Shown: positions 21,873 through 33,329 of the stretch, piece by piece
Layout: each line of letters starts with the position of its first letter
Numbering within the stretch: the stretch's first letter is position 1
Assembly (NCBI RefSeq): GCF_028583425.1
Contig: NC_072800.1
Coordinates: 90,038,501 to 90,102,500, forward strand
Origin: Eublepharis macularius
Lineage: Eukaryota; Chordata; Lepidosauria; Squamata; Eublepharidae
Length of the DNA stretch: 64,000 nt
Reading direction: 5' to 3'
Notes under the pieces: generated by a model
Told to the model about the DNA's origin: nothing
The model's database searches: none
Seen by the model: only the letters and a program-made list of their open reading frames with translations
Made by a program: the position numbers and the translations under genes

Positions 21873-22716
21873 ACCTGAGCTCTGAGTTCCTTTGTAGGAA
21901 GGTTGAGATAAAACTGTGCAAGATAGGACATTGAAGATGGCAACACCATGTCAAGGGCTTCCTCCAGAACAAGCAGTGTCCGTGGTACTTTTCCCTGCCC
22001 TCTTTCTTTGCAGCTGAAGGAAAGAGTGAGAAAACGTGACCTTGACTGAGTTTATGAATTTCTGCAGGAGGTGAGTGAGAACCTAACAACACGGGGCTGC
22101 CGTTTTCAGCAGCTGCCTCGGGTTCTCCACCCTGCCCAGCCCCAATTTTTGGTGTCCTTTAAAAAATTATCACTTTCCCCTTTCTCATAGAGCTGCTGCT
22201 TGCTTTATTATTATTTTTTTTCAAAGCTGATTGTTGCTTCTCTTTTAAAAAGTTTTATAGCACTCTAACCCCTCATCTATCCCATTCTCATGAAATCCTC
22301 TTTGTTTGGAGGAAGCGGGCCGGGCCAGTCAGCCTGCCTCCACATTCCCGTCACATTCCCGTCACGTTGACCTTGGCTTGGCCTTATTGGAGAAGTTGGA
22401 ATAGAGCCGAACCGGGATCAGTGACTCTGGCTCTTTGAGTCGTAGCCCCCTCGAAGGCCTCTGGACTTTGGTGGAGAGCCGAGAACAGCTTTCAGCCTGA
22501 GCTCAGCCGGGTGTCTTCCTTCAGATCTGGCTTGCTGCAGGGTTGAGAGGAGGGGCGAATCTTTTTGGGTAGTCCTGGGGAGCGAATTCCCCCCTGTGAG
22601 GTTGCATTCCACTTCAAGGGCCAGATCTTATATTACTAGAAGTAGTATGGGTGGAGAACACTGCAGCGTTGTGGTGCCAAGATCACAGGTCTGAAGAAGT
22701 GAGGGGAGGCCTCTTG

Positions 22717-23009
22717 TTGGGTTGCCAGCTGCCTGGTGCGACCTGGAGATCTCCCAGAATTGCAGCTGATTTCCAGAGAGAGCCGTTCCACTGGAGAAAG
22801 GGGCATCTCCAGGTTAGGAAATTCCTGGAGATCTGGGGGGAAGACCCTGGAGAGGGTGGGATTTGGGGAGGGGAGGGACCTCAGCAGGGTATAATTCCAT
22901 AGAATTCCCCCTCCAAACCATTTTCTCTGGGGGAACTGCTCTCTGTGACCTGGAAATCGATTGTAATTCCCGGAGATCTCCAGCCACCACCTGGAGACTG
23001 GCAACCCTA
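22717..23009. mobile_element. two fused hAT-type MITE copies
   Basis: A truncated head (TGGGTTGCCAGCTGCC to CACTGGAGAAAGG, about 22717-22800) joins a nearly complete second copy (CATCTCCAGGTTAGG to AGACTGGCAACCCTA). The two are in opposite orientation. Confidence 0.65.
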
Positions 23010-23118
23010 AGGTGTTACCTCCCGGCTGAACTCCCTCCATTTCCTAAGCTTTGCCCTGCTCATAATCTGCCCCAAATTACCAGGAATTTCCCAACCTGCA
23101 TTTGGCAACTCTCGTGTC
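23010..23118. mobile_element. half hAT-type MITE
   Basis: Only the right half is present: CCTCCATTTCCTAAGC, CCAAATTACCAGGAATTTCC and GCATTTGGCAACTCT. Confidence 0.5.
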
Positions 23119-23221
23119 TAGAGTGTTTTGCGGCTTCAGGCAATGGCAGCACATGCTAGCCTCCCCATACACATACGCTCTCACTGCTGCTACCCACGTC
23201 TAGGAGCCTGTGTAGTTAACT

Positions 23222-23470
23222 CTCTATGCCAGTTTGGTGTAGTGGTTAAGAGCGGCAGGACTCTAATCTGGAGAACCGGGTTTTATTCCCCACTTCTCCC
23301 CTTGAAGCCAGCTGGGTGGCCTTGGGTCAGTCACAGCTCTCTCAGCCCCACCCACCTCACAGGGTGATTTTGGTGAGTATAATAATAACACACTTTGCAA
23401 ACGGCTCTGAGTGTGCGTTAAGTTGTCCTGAAGGGCGGTGTATAAATTGAACTTTATTATTATTATCCTC
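23222..23470 (+). repeat. tRNA-derived SINE with ATT tail
   Basis: GCCAGTTTGGTGTAGTGG to CCTGAAGGGCGGTGTATAAA, followed by TTATTATTATTATC. Confidence 0.8.
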
Positions 23471-24097
23471 TGCTCTTTTTAAGAACAGTGCAGTAAAATA
23501 TGTGTGCACTATACGGCATTTGAAGGCCTTGGGAGAGTCCGGCCGGCCCCTGTTTCAGCTACCCTGGTGGCTAACCTCTTGCAAGGAGGAAGACAATCAT
23601 GGCATATCAGTACTTTAAATGGATAAATAAACTCACAAGAATTTAGAAACTGGAGCAGCACTCTGTGTTTGAAGAAACCTGAAGGGGGGGGTTGCGAGTG
23701 ATAGCTGGCCAGCTGGCAGGACATAGGATACTTAAGCCAGACTCATGTTAAACAGAACGGTCAAATGTACCTTCTCTAAAATAATTTTTTGAAATTAAAA
23801 AATTGAACGGGCTCTCATTGCAAAGCCCCCACCCTGTGCAATTTTCTTCCCAAGATGATGCATTGAAATCCTTTGCTCTTGGCCCTCCAATGGATGGTTA
23901 AAACTTTTTAAAAATTGTATTTTCGAGTCTCTAAATGCTCCATCCTATGCCCTCATTTGCTTCTTGTTTTTTTAAAAATATGAATTACCGATCATCGCTG
24001 TCATCTCTTCCTTTCCTTAAGTTTAATTATTTTACTTCTTGGTTTAAATTATAATTTTTTTGACGGGGAATGGCTTAATGCCGTGAAATATTTTATC

Positions 24098-24357
24098 CAG
24101 GGCTTTTTTTCTGGGGAAAGAGGTGGTGGAACTCAGTGGGTTGCCCTCGGAGAAAATGATCACATGGCTGGTGGCCCCGCCCCCTGATCTCCAGGCAGAG
24201 GGGAGTTTAGATTGCCCTCCGTGCTGCTTGGCGGCACGGAGGGCAATCTCAACTCCCCTCTGTCTGGAGATCAGGGGGCGGGGCCACCAGCCATGTGACC
24301 ATTTTCAAGAGGTTCTAGAACTCCGTTCCCCCGCATTCCAGCTGAAAAAAAGCCCTG
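24098..24357. mobile_element. hAT-type MITE, CAGGGCTTTTTTT family, perfect TSD
   Basis: Ends are CAGGGCTTTTTTTCTGGGG and GCTGAAAAAAAGCCCTG. The flanks are ATTTTATC on both sides (24090-24097 and 24358-24365), an exact 8-bp target duplication typical of hAT. The arms carry GGGGGCGGGGCCACC and its complement. It is non-coding. Confidence 0.9.
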
Positions 24358-24755
24358 ATTTTATCTGTGTTTTGATTCTGAGCGGGTGCTTTTTGTCTGC
24401 GCTATTTTATCCCGCTGTTTTTACACCTGTCATTGTGTTATCTTCTTGTTTAAGTTTTCATGTCTGCGTTTTGAATGTATTTGAAATTTGGAATTGTTTT
24501 ACAGCATCTTGGGCTTTTTTTTAATAGAAAAGAAGGATAAAGGCTTATTTAGTAAAGAAATATGTCCCCTGCCGTACCCATGCATGTGAATCTGTGACTT
24601 TTTAAAGAAATCCTTTTTTAATTGTCCGTGTGAGCCGTTAGAGATGCTTCGTAGCGCGTCAGAGCAGGGCTCCATCTTAGTCAGTGTTTGATGCTCTTGA
24701 CTGGCAGCCATTGACCCAGGCTGAGGCCTTTGCAGCCCCTCCTGCCTTGATATTA

Positions 24756-24957
24756 TGCTTGCCAACCTCCTGGAGGGACCTGGAGATTTCCCAGACATAC
24801 AACTGATCTCCACATTATGGACACCAGTTCCCTTGGAGAAAATGGCTGCTTTAGAAGATGGCCTCTCTGCCATTATACCCTATTGAGGTCTGTCGCCTCC
24901 CCAAACCCTGCACTTCCCAAATTTCCAGGAATTTCCAACCCAAAGTTGGTAACCCTA
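24756..24957. mobile_element. hAT-type MITE, TAGGGTTGCCA family
   Basis: ATGCTTGCCAACCTCCTGG to CAAAGTTGGTAACCCTA, with CTTGGAGAAAATGGCTGCTT inside. Confidence 0.7.
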
Positions 24958-25317
24958 CTTGAGTTCCTTTACCAAGTAATGCCAGGGGCTGAATCTGTGG
25001 CCTTCCTCTCTGAGAGCACTGCTTCAAAATTAGGTTGTGTGTACACACACTTTGCTTTGGTCTTTCATCTCCACACAAGGCTCGGGGGAATGTGTCCAGG
25101 CAGAAGTTCAATAGGTGTGGCTTGACAGAGGTGTGCCCCTACTGGATTTCAACCTGACAGGTTCATAAAAGACTCATTGTTCTGTATCTTAAAGTGTAGC
25201 AATGATGTCTTGGCAAATCAGTTGCTGCCTGCTGATCCAGTGAGTCCGTTGGGATGGGGTAGAGCTTTTCTTTCCTGGAGGCCTTTAGGCAGAAACTAGA
25301 CAGCCACTTGTCAGGGA

Positions 25318-25895
25318 TGTACAGAGAGGAATAGCTCCTCTCTATACTGCCTTGGTCAGGCTGCACCAGGAGTATTGTGTGCAGTTCTAGAGGCCTCACT
25401 TCAAAAAGGATGTGGACAAAATTGAGAGGGTGCAGGGGAGAGCGACGAGGATGATCAGGCGTCTGGAGACTGAGCCCTACGAGGAAAGGCTGGGGGCCTT
25501 GGGAATGTTTAGTTTGGAGAAGAGGAGGTTGAGGGGGGACATGATTGCTCTCTTTAAGTACTTGAAAGGCTGTCATTTGGAGGAGGGCAAGGAGCTGTTC
25601 CAGTTGGCAGCAGAGGATAGGACTTGAAGCAACGGGCTAAAACTACATGCACAAAGGTACCGGCTGGATATTAGGAAGAACTTTTTCACGGTCAGAGCAG
25701 CTCAAAGGTGGAATCAGCTGCCTAGGGAGGTGGTGAGCTCCCCTTCACTGGCAGTTTTCAAGAAGAGGCTGGATGAATATTTGTCAGAGATGCTTTAGGC
25801 TGATCCTGCACTGGGCAGGGGGTTGGACTAGAAGGTCTGTGTGGCCCCTTCCAGCTCTATGATTCTATTATTCTATTCTATGATTCTATGTTCTA
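25318..25895 (+). repeat. CR1 LINE, 3' end of ORF2 and terminus
   Basis: It encodes KIERVQGRATRMIRRLE, then YEERLGALGMFSLEKRRLRGD, the conserved C-terminal stretch of CR1 reverse-transcriptase proteins, before a stop (TGA at 25624). The sequence then continues CTGCCTAGGGAGGTGG, GGGGGTTGGACTAGA and a terminal run of ATTCTATG octamers. It is 5'-truncated and a relatively well-kept copy. Confidence 0.9.
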
Positions 25896-26649
25896 GCTTT
25901 GCATTTCCAATGCTGAGCAGGGAGTGAGACTGCATAAACGACCGGACCCTGGTCCAGCTCTAGGTCTCTGCTGACTCATCCACAGAAGGTATGGTATTTC
26001 CCTTCTAAGCAAGCCAGCAAGCGCACTGGACTGCCTTATGAGTCACTATACAGGGTATTTATTGCATAAATACATGGTCAGGGAAATTCTGCACGTGTTA
26101 TAGTCTCATGTCTTTGCTCCCATGTTGTGCTGTTTATAATGACAGATGCACACAAGACAAAAAGCCAGCGGAACGTTCCTATTCTTTCCTAAATGTTAAC
26201 ACCTGGAGTATTTTTTACTATGACATCACCCCTCTGTTGACTTGTACATTGGTGTTTTCCTGCAGCAATACATACTCAAGATTACTGCAGCATGACTGAA
26301 CATGTGGAGCTCAGCAATGCATCTTGGGGTACCAGGGGGATATAGCAAAGGGTTTGTTCCATGGGGAAGGGACCTGGAAATTGAATTGATGGGTCTTGAG
26401 CCATTCATCTGCTTCCCCGTTAGAGTACTCTCCCAGTAGGTGGGCTATTTCTGTCTGCTGCCATGTTCACTAAGCATATTGATCTGCCAGGGAACTCTGT
26501 GCCTTTTATGGAGACACTGGGCAGGAATTCATGAGGGGCAGCTCTAGCAACTGTTTGGGATAGCTGTACCTGTTGGATTTCTGCCTGGACACATCCTCCT
26601 CCTATAATCCAGTGCTGTACTGAACGGCCAGGGCAAAGTGTAAGTGCAG

Positions 26650-26831
26650 GAGCTCAGTTTGGTGTAGTGGTTAAGAGCAGCAGGACTCTAATCTGGAGAG
26701 CCGGGTTCGATTCCCCACTCCTCCGCTTGAAGCCTGTTGGGTGACCTTGGATCAGTCACAGCTTCTAGGAACTCTCTCAGCAGCACCCACCTCACAGGGT
26801 GATTGTTGTGGGGATAATAATAACACACTTT
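26650..26831 (+). repeat. tRNA-derived SINE, first of a pair
   Basis: AGCTCAGTTTGGTGTAGTGG to GGGGATAATAATAACACACTT. It is truncated at the point where the next copy starts. Confidence 0.75.
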
Positions 26832-26985
26832 GAGAGCCAGTTTGGTGTATTGGTTAAGAGCGGCAGGACTGTAATCTGGAGAGGCAGGTTTGATTCCCCA
26901 CTCCTCTGCTTGAAGCCAGCTGGGTGACCTTGGGTCAGTCACAGCTTTTTGGAGCTCTCTCAGCCCCACCCACCTCATCAAGGCT
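26832..26985 (+). repeat. tRNA-derived SINE, second of a pair, 3'-truncated
   Basis: GAGAGCCAGTTTGGTGTATTGG to CAGCCCCACCCACCTCA. The tail is missing. The pair arrangement matches 3725-4174. Confidence 0.75.
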
Positions 26986-27576
26986 TTTTGAAAAGGGTAC
27001 TTACTTTAATAGCGATGAAGTCTAAGCAGAACCTCCAAGTTCAGGTGGAATACACCACTGTCTTCTCTTTCTCTCTCTCTCATCACCTTTCTCTCTCACC
27101 TAACCCTCTGTTTCCATCATCGCATACACTGTATGTTTTGGTCTTCCCTCACTGCACTCCTAATCTGGCACTATGGTTGTGGCTCGAACTGCAGCCTGCA
27201 ATGTTCACTTCAGCACACAGGTTGGCTGCTGCAGAGCTATCTCTGCGTACGCTTTGAAACGTCGCCAGCCGCCTGGGCCAAGCTTGCTTAACATGAAACC
27301 AGGCAATCAGGTGCTGCTGCGTCTGCCTCGGTCTTCCAACTTTCGGCTTATTTGCATGGAAGCTGTGTGCATGCGTGCACACACCTGCCCATTCTGCTCT
27401 CTGTCCAGGATCTTCCTTCTGGAGCTATGGCTTTTAATGCTGTATTGTGCTCAGCAAAGGGTGGACATAAAGTTGCTTTAGAACAATTGCTGAGGGAATT
27501 GTTTCTGTTGAGTGACCCTTTAAGAGAATCAGCAGAACTTGCTCCCAGCCTTCCTAGAGAAGTTTTAGCTCCTAAA

Positions 27577-28366
27577 CCACAGGTTCCCCAACGTGGTGCC
27601 CAGGGGCACCATGGTGCCCACTGACACCCTTTCTGGCACTTGCCAAGTTTTTTTTTGTTTTAGGTGAATTTTAATAGCGGGTTTTAAAAGTATCTCATTG
27701 TAGCAATCAATGGGTGTAATTTTTTATTTAAACAATAAATAAACAGTAAGCATAAAAGAAAAGAAAAAACACAACAGTCTAAAAAAACACACTTAACAGT
27801 ACATATAAATAAGAAAAAACAAACCAGACAAGCTACTACTAATAATAAAATATACAACTCAGAAAGATAGGGAAAAGAGGGAAAACATAAAAAAGAACTA
27901 AACTACAAGTTGAGTTCCGACTTTCTCCGTGTCAAATATATATCGCTTCAAAGGCGCACTTAATCTATGTTAAACGTAAGAGCCCTCTTTTTTCTATTGT
28001 TCATGATTCTTAATCCATAAATCCAGATATGATCAAATCATTGTTATCTATTTCATGTAAAAAGTCTATAAACAGTTTCCATTCAGCTCAAAATGTAGCT
28101 AATGTCTTTTCTCTAATCAGTGAAGTTAGCTTTGTTATTGATGCAAACTTCAAAACTTTTATCCACCATTCCTCCATTGTAGGCAATATGGGAGTTTTCC
28201 ACTTTTGTGGACTTTTGCTGCCGTGATCATATATAAAAATAAAGTTCCAAAACTTCTTTCCAACTTACCAAGATTTTTCATAAAGTGGGTGGAGCTTTTG
28301 CCTAGTTCTGGTTGGCCATTGGAGATTTGATTGGCTGTGCAAAAACATTGCTTTGGCAGCAGCTGC
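27577..28366. mobile_element. old DNA element split by an L1 insertion
   Basis: The left piece is CAGGTTCCCCAACGTGGTGCC to about 27655. The right piece from 28268 (AAAGTGGGTGGAGC, GATTGGCCATTGG) is its continuation as I know the repeat in squamates. The L1 fragment between them is flanked by CCAAGTTTTT and CCAAGATTTTT-like sequence. Confidence 0.5.
27660..28262 (-). repeat. L1 LINE, C-terminal end of ORF2 and 3' UTR, antisense
   Basis: The minus strand from about 28235 downward encodes QKWKTPILPTMEEWWIKVLK, then ITKLTSLIREKT and EWKLFIDFLHEID, which match the C-terminal tail of L1 ORF2 proteins. One stop interrupts this frame. AT-rich 3' UTR follows to about 27700. It is 5'-truncated. Confidence 0.75.
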
Positions 28367-28389
28367 CACTAGGGGGTGTACATCCCCCC

Positions 28390-28525
28390 AAATCTGGGCC
28401 GTTTCCACACATCTTACCTTTGCTCGTAATGACCCAGAACATGGCCCAAAAAACGCGGAAGATCGTGTCTCGTGTGAGATTTGCGCCATGTCATGCAATC
28501 TGGATTCAGGTTTCAGGGATACCAA
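28390..28525. mobile_element. PIF/Harbinger-like MITE, one half
   Basis: GGGCCGTTTCCACACATCTTACC is the terminal sequence seen complete at 61189-61401. The other inverted end is absent here. Confidence 0.5.
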
Positions 28526-28870
28526 AAAACGATATGCTCAAAATCCAGGTCAGATTCTCTAATCCGATTAGAGAACCCCAAATTTATCAGGCCATTATTC
28601 CCTATGGGGAAAACTATCCAGGGAGGCTTGGGGGTGGGGGGGAGCATTTTTAAGGTAACTCTGCCAAATTTGCAGGGAACCTACTCCTTCCTGTCCATTA
28701 AAGACCCTCCAAATTTCAATAAGATTGGACCCCGGGGTTCAGTTCTATGAGCCCCTGAACAAGGTGTCCCCAGCGCCTCTCTGTTGTTTCTGATGGAGAA
28801 AACATTTCCAAGGCTTCCAGGCAAAAGGAAACTTCAGCAAAGGCCAAAATCCAGTCCCAGTGCAAGTCCC
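28526..28870. repeat. unclassified interspersed repeat (possible)
   Basis: CCCTATGGGGAAAACTATCC, then CAGTTCTATGAGCCCCTGAAC, resembles an interspersed repeat that I know from squamates without a firm class. No coding potential. Confidence 0.35.
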
Positions 28871-28894
28871 ACCCCCAATGCAAGCTGAACCAAC

Positions 28895-29041
28895 ATAACA
28901 GCAACAACAACATTCGATTTATATACCACCCTTCAGGACAACTTAATGCCCACTCAGAGCAGTTTACAAAGTATGTCATTATTATCCCCACAACAAAACA
29001 CCCTGTGAGGTGGGTGGGGCTGAGAGAGCTCCAGAGAGCCC
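28895..29041 (-). repeat. tRNA-derived SINE tail, antisense
   Basis: ATTCGATTTATATACCACCC, GGACAACTTAATGCCCACTC and CACCCTGTGAGGTGGGTGG are the reversed tail and core; the head is replaced by the 89-bp array that follows. Confidence 0.8.
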
Positions 29042-29754
29042 AAGGTCACCCAGCTTGCTTCAAGCGGAGGAGTGGGGAATCAAACCTGGTTCTTTGGATT
29101 AGAGTCCTGCCGCTCTTAAGTGACTAACCCAAGGTCACCCAGCTGGCTTCAAGCGGAGGAGTGGGGAATCAAACCTGGCTCTCCGGATTAGAGTCCTGCC
29201 GCTCTTAAGTGACTAACCCAAGGTCACCCAGCTGGCTTCAAGCGGAGGAGTGGGGAATCAAACCTGGTTCTCCGGATTAGAGTCCTGCCGCTCTTAAGGG
29301 ACTAACCCAAGGTCACCCAGCTGGCTTCAAGCGGAGGAGTGGGGAACCAAACCCAGTCCTCCAGATTAGAGTCCTGCCGCTCTTAAGTGACTGACCCAAG
29401 GTCACCCAGCTGGCTTCAAGTGGAGGAGTGGGGAATCAAACCCAGCTCTCCAGATTAGAGTCCTGCCGCTCTTAAGTGACTGACCCAAGGTCACCCAGCT
29501 GGCTTCAAGTGTAGGAGTGGGGAATCAAACCCGGCTCTCCAGATTAGAGTCCTGCCGCTCTTAAGTGACTGAGCCAAGGTCACCCAGCTGGATTCACGGG
29601 GAGGAGTGGGGAATCAAACCCAGCTCTCCAGATTGGAGTCCTGCCGCTCTTAAGTGACTGACCCAAAGTCACCCAGCTGGCTTCAAGTGGAGGACTGGGG
29701 AATCAAACCTGGCTCTCCAGATTAGAGTCCTGCTGCTCTTAACCACTATACCAA
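29042..29754 (-). repeat. 89-bp tandem array built from a SINE head, 8 copies
   Basis: GCCGCTCTTAAG (or close variants) recurs at 29109, 29198, 29287, 29376, 29465, 29554, 29643 and 29732, exactly 89 bp apart each time. Each unit is the antisense tRNA-like head of the GAGAGCCAGTTTGGTG SINE, lacking its first 20 or so bases. Units differ only by point changes. The last one restores AACCACTATACCA, the true SINE start. Confidence 0.95.
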
Positions 29755-31128
29755 ACAAAGCCCAACAGAACCAAAGTGAAGCAAGGTGACCAATGTAAAA
29801 CCAGAGAACCCCCATGTCAAACCAGAGAATCCTCCCAAACTGGGGGGAGGCGCAGCAGAGCTGCAGGGTTTAGAAGGTGGCCAGTGGCAGCTTGAAGGGC
29901 TCTTTTGGAGCTCAGGTTGGGTGGAGGGGCAGGATGATAACCCACTCTCCCTGCTGCCTCCTGCCTCTTGCCAGCCTCGTACAGCTCTCCTGCTGTGGGC
30001 ACAGGGCTTGCCTCCACTTCACACCGCTGCCTTCTTGCTTGTAGCTGCTCTGTCTCTGCTGCAGCTGCTTGTGGCTGAATAATCTGACTCTGAGTATCTG
30101 GTTTCCCGGATCCAATCTGGGATCCGGCGTAGAAAGATTATGCTGGATTAGCACAAATGAAGCTATTGAGCCAGTTCACAAATCCTAGATGGCACATGGG
30201 ATAGTTCCTGAGAAGGATGTACAGTCAGAAGTTAACACACACACACCCAAAAACAAACAATGATTAATTGCTTAATAGAAGTATTGTAGCTAATCCTCAT
30301 TGGGAAATTAACTACATTTGGAAATTATTGGAAAAGATGGCTAATCCTCAGTATTCTGGCACCTCACTGATGCTGTTTCAGTTTGATGAGGATGGAAGGA
30401 CAAAGAGTGTCAGCTGGTTTTGGAAATGACAGATACATTGACCAACCAGCAGAGCATATCAGTGTTAACACCCAAGAGGATTGTGCTGCTAGGTTAATGT
30501 GCACAGTCAGTGTTTCTTCTATTTGTTGTACTGCTGGGATTGCTTTTAGAGGTAAAAAGAAGTGCTGCTGATTCTCTGAAACAATGGAAACAAAGAACAG
30601 AATAAAACACATTGTTAAAGAATCTAATGCATCAAAACAAAATGTTAATCAACAATCCTAGTGTTGTGTGTGTGTGTGTGTGAAGGGGTGTAGCTCCGGG
30701 CCAAGCCAGACTTTCAGGGATCAGAGGCTAAAGCTTCAGTGGCCTAGATAATTTTTTTTTTTGGCTTCTCTCTGTATCTAGCAGACGTATGTGGAGTCAA
30801 TCAATTTTAAGGAGATGTGTTTAATTTGCATAATGCATAAAAGGATGTCAGCTTTCCTTGCTGTGAAATTTGGGTTACCTTGTCAATTCTACTTCCCCAC
30901 CCACTCAGTGTGCGTAACTCAAAAAAGATCTTGCTTTGTTTTGGATAAATGCAATGGCGACTCAATAAGAGATGCTAGCTGAGGCTGCCACCCCTGGCTG
31001 ACACTTCTTTCTGCCGCCACCCCTTATCCTGTCCACAACCGTCCAGAGTCTGGAGCTGCCAACCCTTCCTGGTTCCCCAGCTGGGATGAGTGAGGCTGTC
31101 ACAGGGACAGAGACAAGGCAGCAGAGGG

Positions 31129-31335
31129 TAGTTGCCAACCTCCAGGTGGTGGCTGGAGATCTCCCAGAATTAGAGCTGATTTCTAGACAACACAGCTCCA
31201 TTCCCCTGGAGAAAATAGCTGCTTTGGAGGGTGAACTGTATGGCATTATACCCTGCTGAGGTGCCCCCCTTCCCTAAAGCCCGCCCTCCTTGCCTCCAAA
31301 ATCTCCAGGAAACTCCCTATCTGAAGCTGGCAATT
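31129..31335. mobile_element. hAT-type MITE, TAGGGTTGCCA family
   Basis: TAGTTGCCAACCTCCAGGTGG to CTGAAGCTGGCAATT; the inner part has CTGGAGAAAATAGCTGCTTT. Confidence 0.75.
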
Positions 31336-31906
31336 TGGGTTCCAGCCTCCCAAATTTGCCATCGAAGTCCACAGCCTCACTTTTCTTCATTGCAGAGCTG
31401 GCCATTGGTGACTAAATGACAAAGTTTGCCCTGTTCTTAAGAGTGCGTGGTTTACCCACAATTTTCATTTATGGGAGTTACAAAGAAGAAGTCCACCCAA
31501 GGGAGAGGTGGTTACTTGTTGCACAGTTCCAGACCATGCAAAATTAACGTTAATCCTCCAGAACATTTTTTTAAAAGAAGTCTTTAATAAGGGGAAATGA
31601 TTTCCCTGCTGGGGAAGAAGCCCAGTTCAACTTAGGTGAGCCATGCTTAATTCATTATTTTTTTATTTATATAAAAAAAAAATTCTGCCTTTGCATCTAG
31701 ATAGGCCCCCAAGGCGACAAACGTAAAAACATTTGAACATTAAAGCAGGTTTTAAAATAATATATAAAATGATTCGGTAAATACATAAAAATGTATTCAC
31801 CTGCTGTTGCATTGGAGAACTGTGCCCAGTGGATTAGCGTGCGCAGAACAACCTTTTAGAAAATCTTATCGTTGATCTGCCAAAGCAGATGTGCATTGTG
31901 CATAGT

Positions 31907-32118
31907 GGCCGATTCCAGACGACTAACCTGTAGGCGCTGCATGCCGCCATGTTCCGGATCGCGACGGGGAAAACGCGAAATATCGCGTTTTCTCGCACGA
32001 GTTTGGCGCGACGTCGTGCCAAACTCGCGCGAGAAAACGCGATATTTTGCGTTTTCCCCGTCGCGATCCGGAACATGGCGGCATGCAGCGCCTACAGGTT
32101 AGTCGTCTGGAATCGGCC
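31907..32118. mobile_element. PIF/Harbinger-like MITE, near-perfect palindrome
   Basis: A 212-bp element that is almost entirely self-complementary: GGCCGATTCCAGACGACTAA at the left and TTAGTCGTCTGGAATCGGCC at the right. It is flanked by AGT on both sides (31904-31906 and 32119-32121), a 3-bp target duplication as in PIF/Harbinger. It is very rich in CpG and GCG. The near-perfect arms suggest recent insertion. It has no transposase. Confidence 0.75.
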
Positions 32119-32259
32119 AGTGTTGAAACCTGCCAGGTTGGTTTTTGTGGTGAAATTTAGGAAAGGTTGTGAACTCCTTTCCTCGCGCCCTTTGTTCGCG
32201 AGAGCTGGCCTGCTCCTTCCATAAAACCAACAGAGGGGCTTCTCCGGAACTGGGACCGC

Positions 32260-33075
32260 TGACAGCAAAGGGAAAACATGCTGGAGGGCAAATGCAATGA
32301 ACTATATAATTTTATTATATTTTTATCTATTTTTAGAATTATAAAAATGGCTGAAAGTGCAATATTTAAAGACTAATAAATACGATAAATATTATTATAA
32401 ATTTAAGGAAAATATCCGGCATGTACAAAAGTTTATACCAACAATGAATATGTCAATACAAAATATAAATATTGAACGAGAACAACAAAAGAGGCAGAGG
32501 ATCAAATAGGAAATTTGTACGGGGAAATTTACATATGAATTTTTATTACAGTGGATGTTACAGTAATTTGTGAGCCCTTGATAAAGTTGGAATACGAAAT
32601 GGGAGTTTGGAAGCTGGCAATGCTCGTTAGGCTCCACCCAGTCGGTTTTCTATCTGCCTCTTTTTTGAAAAATTTCCAGCGAACAGCGAGACAGCTATCC
32701 ATCTACAAGAGAAGACAAGTCACTGAGAAACGAGTTGATTTTTTCTTACTTACCTCTCAAAATTTCTCTGGAATGCCTCTTCACCAGTTGGATTTTGGAC
32801 TTTGCCCCTAACAGGACCATTGTGCCTGGCTGTTCTCTTTAAAATATTTATATTTTGTATTGACATATTCATTGTCAGTATAAACTTTTGTACATGTCGG
32901 GTATTTTCCTTAAATTTATAATAATGTTTATCCTATTTATTAGTCTTTATATATTGCACTTTCAACACTTTGCACTTTTTATAATTCCAAAAATAGATCA
33001 AAATATAATAAAATTATATAGTTCATTGGGTTTGCCCTCCGGCAGACTTTTCCTTTGTTGTTAGCAGGCTTCTTC
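32260..33075. mobile_element. large foldback element, arms about 200 bp
   Basis: AACTATATAATTTTATTATA at 32301 is mirrored by TATAATAAAATTATATAGTT near 33005. ATGAATATGTCAATACAAAA at 32446 is mirrored near 32855. About 330 bp of unrelated sequence separates the arms. Class unknown. It could be an inverted Penelope-like remnant or a foldback transposon. Confidence 0.6.
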
Positions 33076-33329
33076 TTCCAGCGAGGCCACGTTGGAGAGA
33101 AGGGAGGACGGAGCTAGGAGGTCATTTTGCCCCAGTTCCAGGCGCCACTCCGTCAACGAGTACTATGCGCCCTTCTGTCGGTCTGGGCAGCTGTTCAGCT
33201 GTGACAATGAGGGAGGCAAGGTCTCTCTGGGACTGAAGTGACTTTGAATGCCTCCCAGAGAGGGCGAGGCACCTCCGAGCCTCTGTTGCAGCTGGGCTTC
33301 CCCTTGCTGTGGCGAGCTCGGTAGCTCAC

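Noticed and set aside
29042-29754. possible CRISPR-like or satellite array
   Set aside because: The units abut with no unique spacers and each is a tRNA-SINE head, so it is a SINE-derived tandem repeat in a vertebrate genome.
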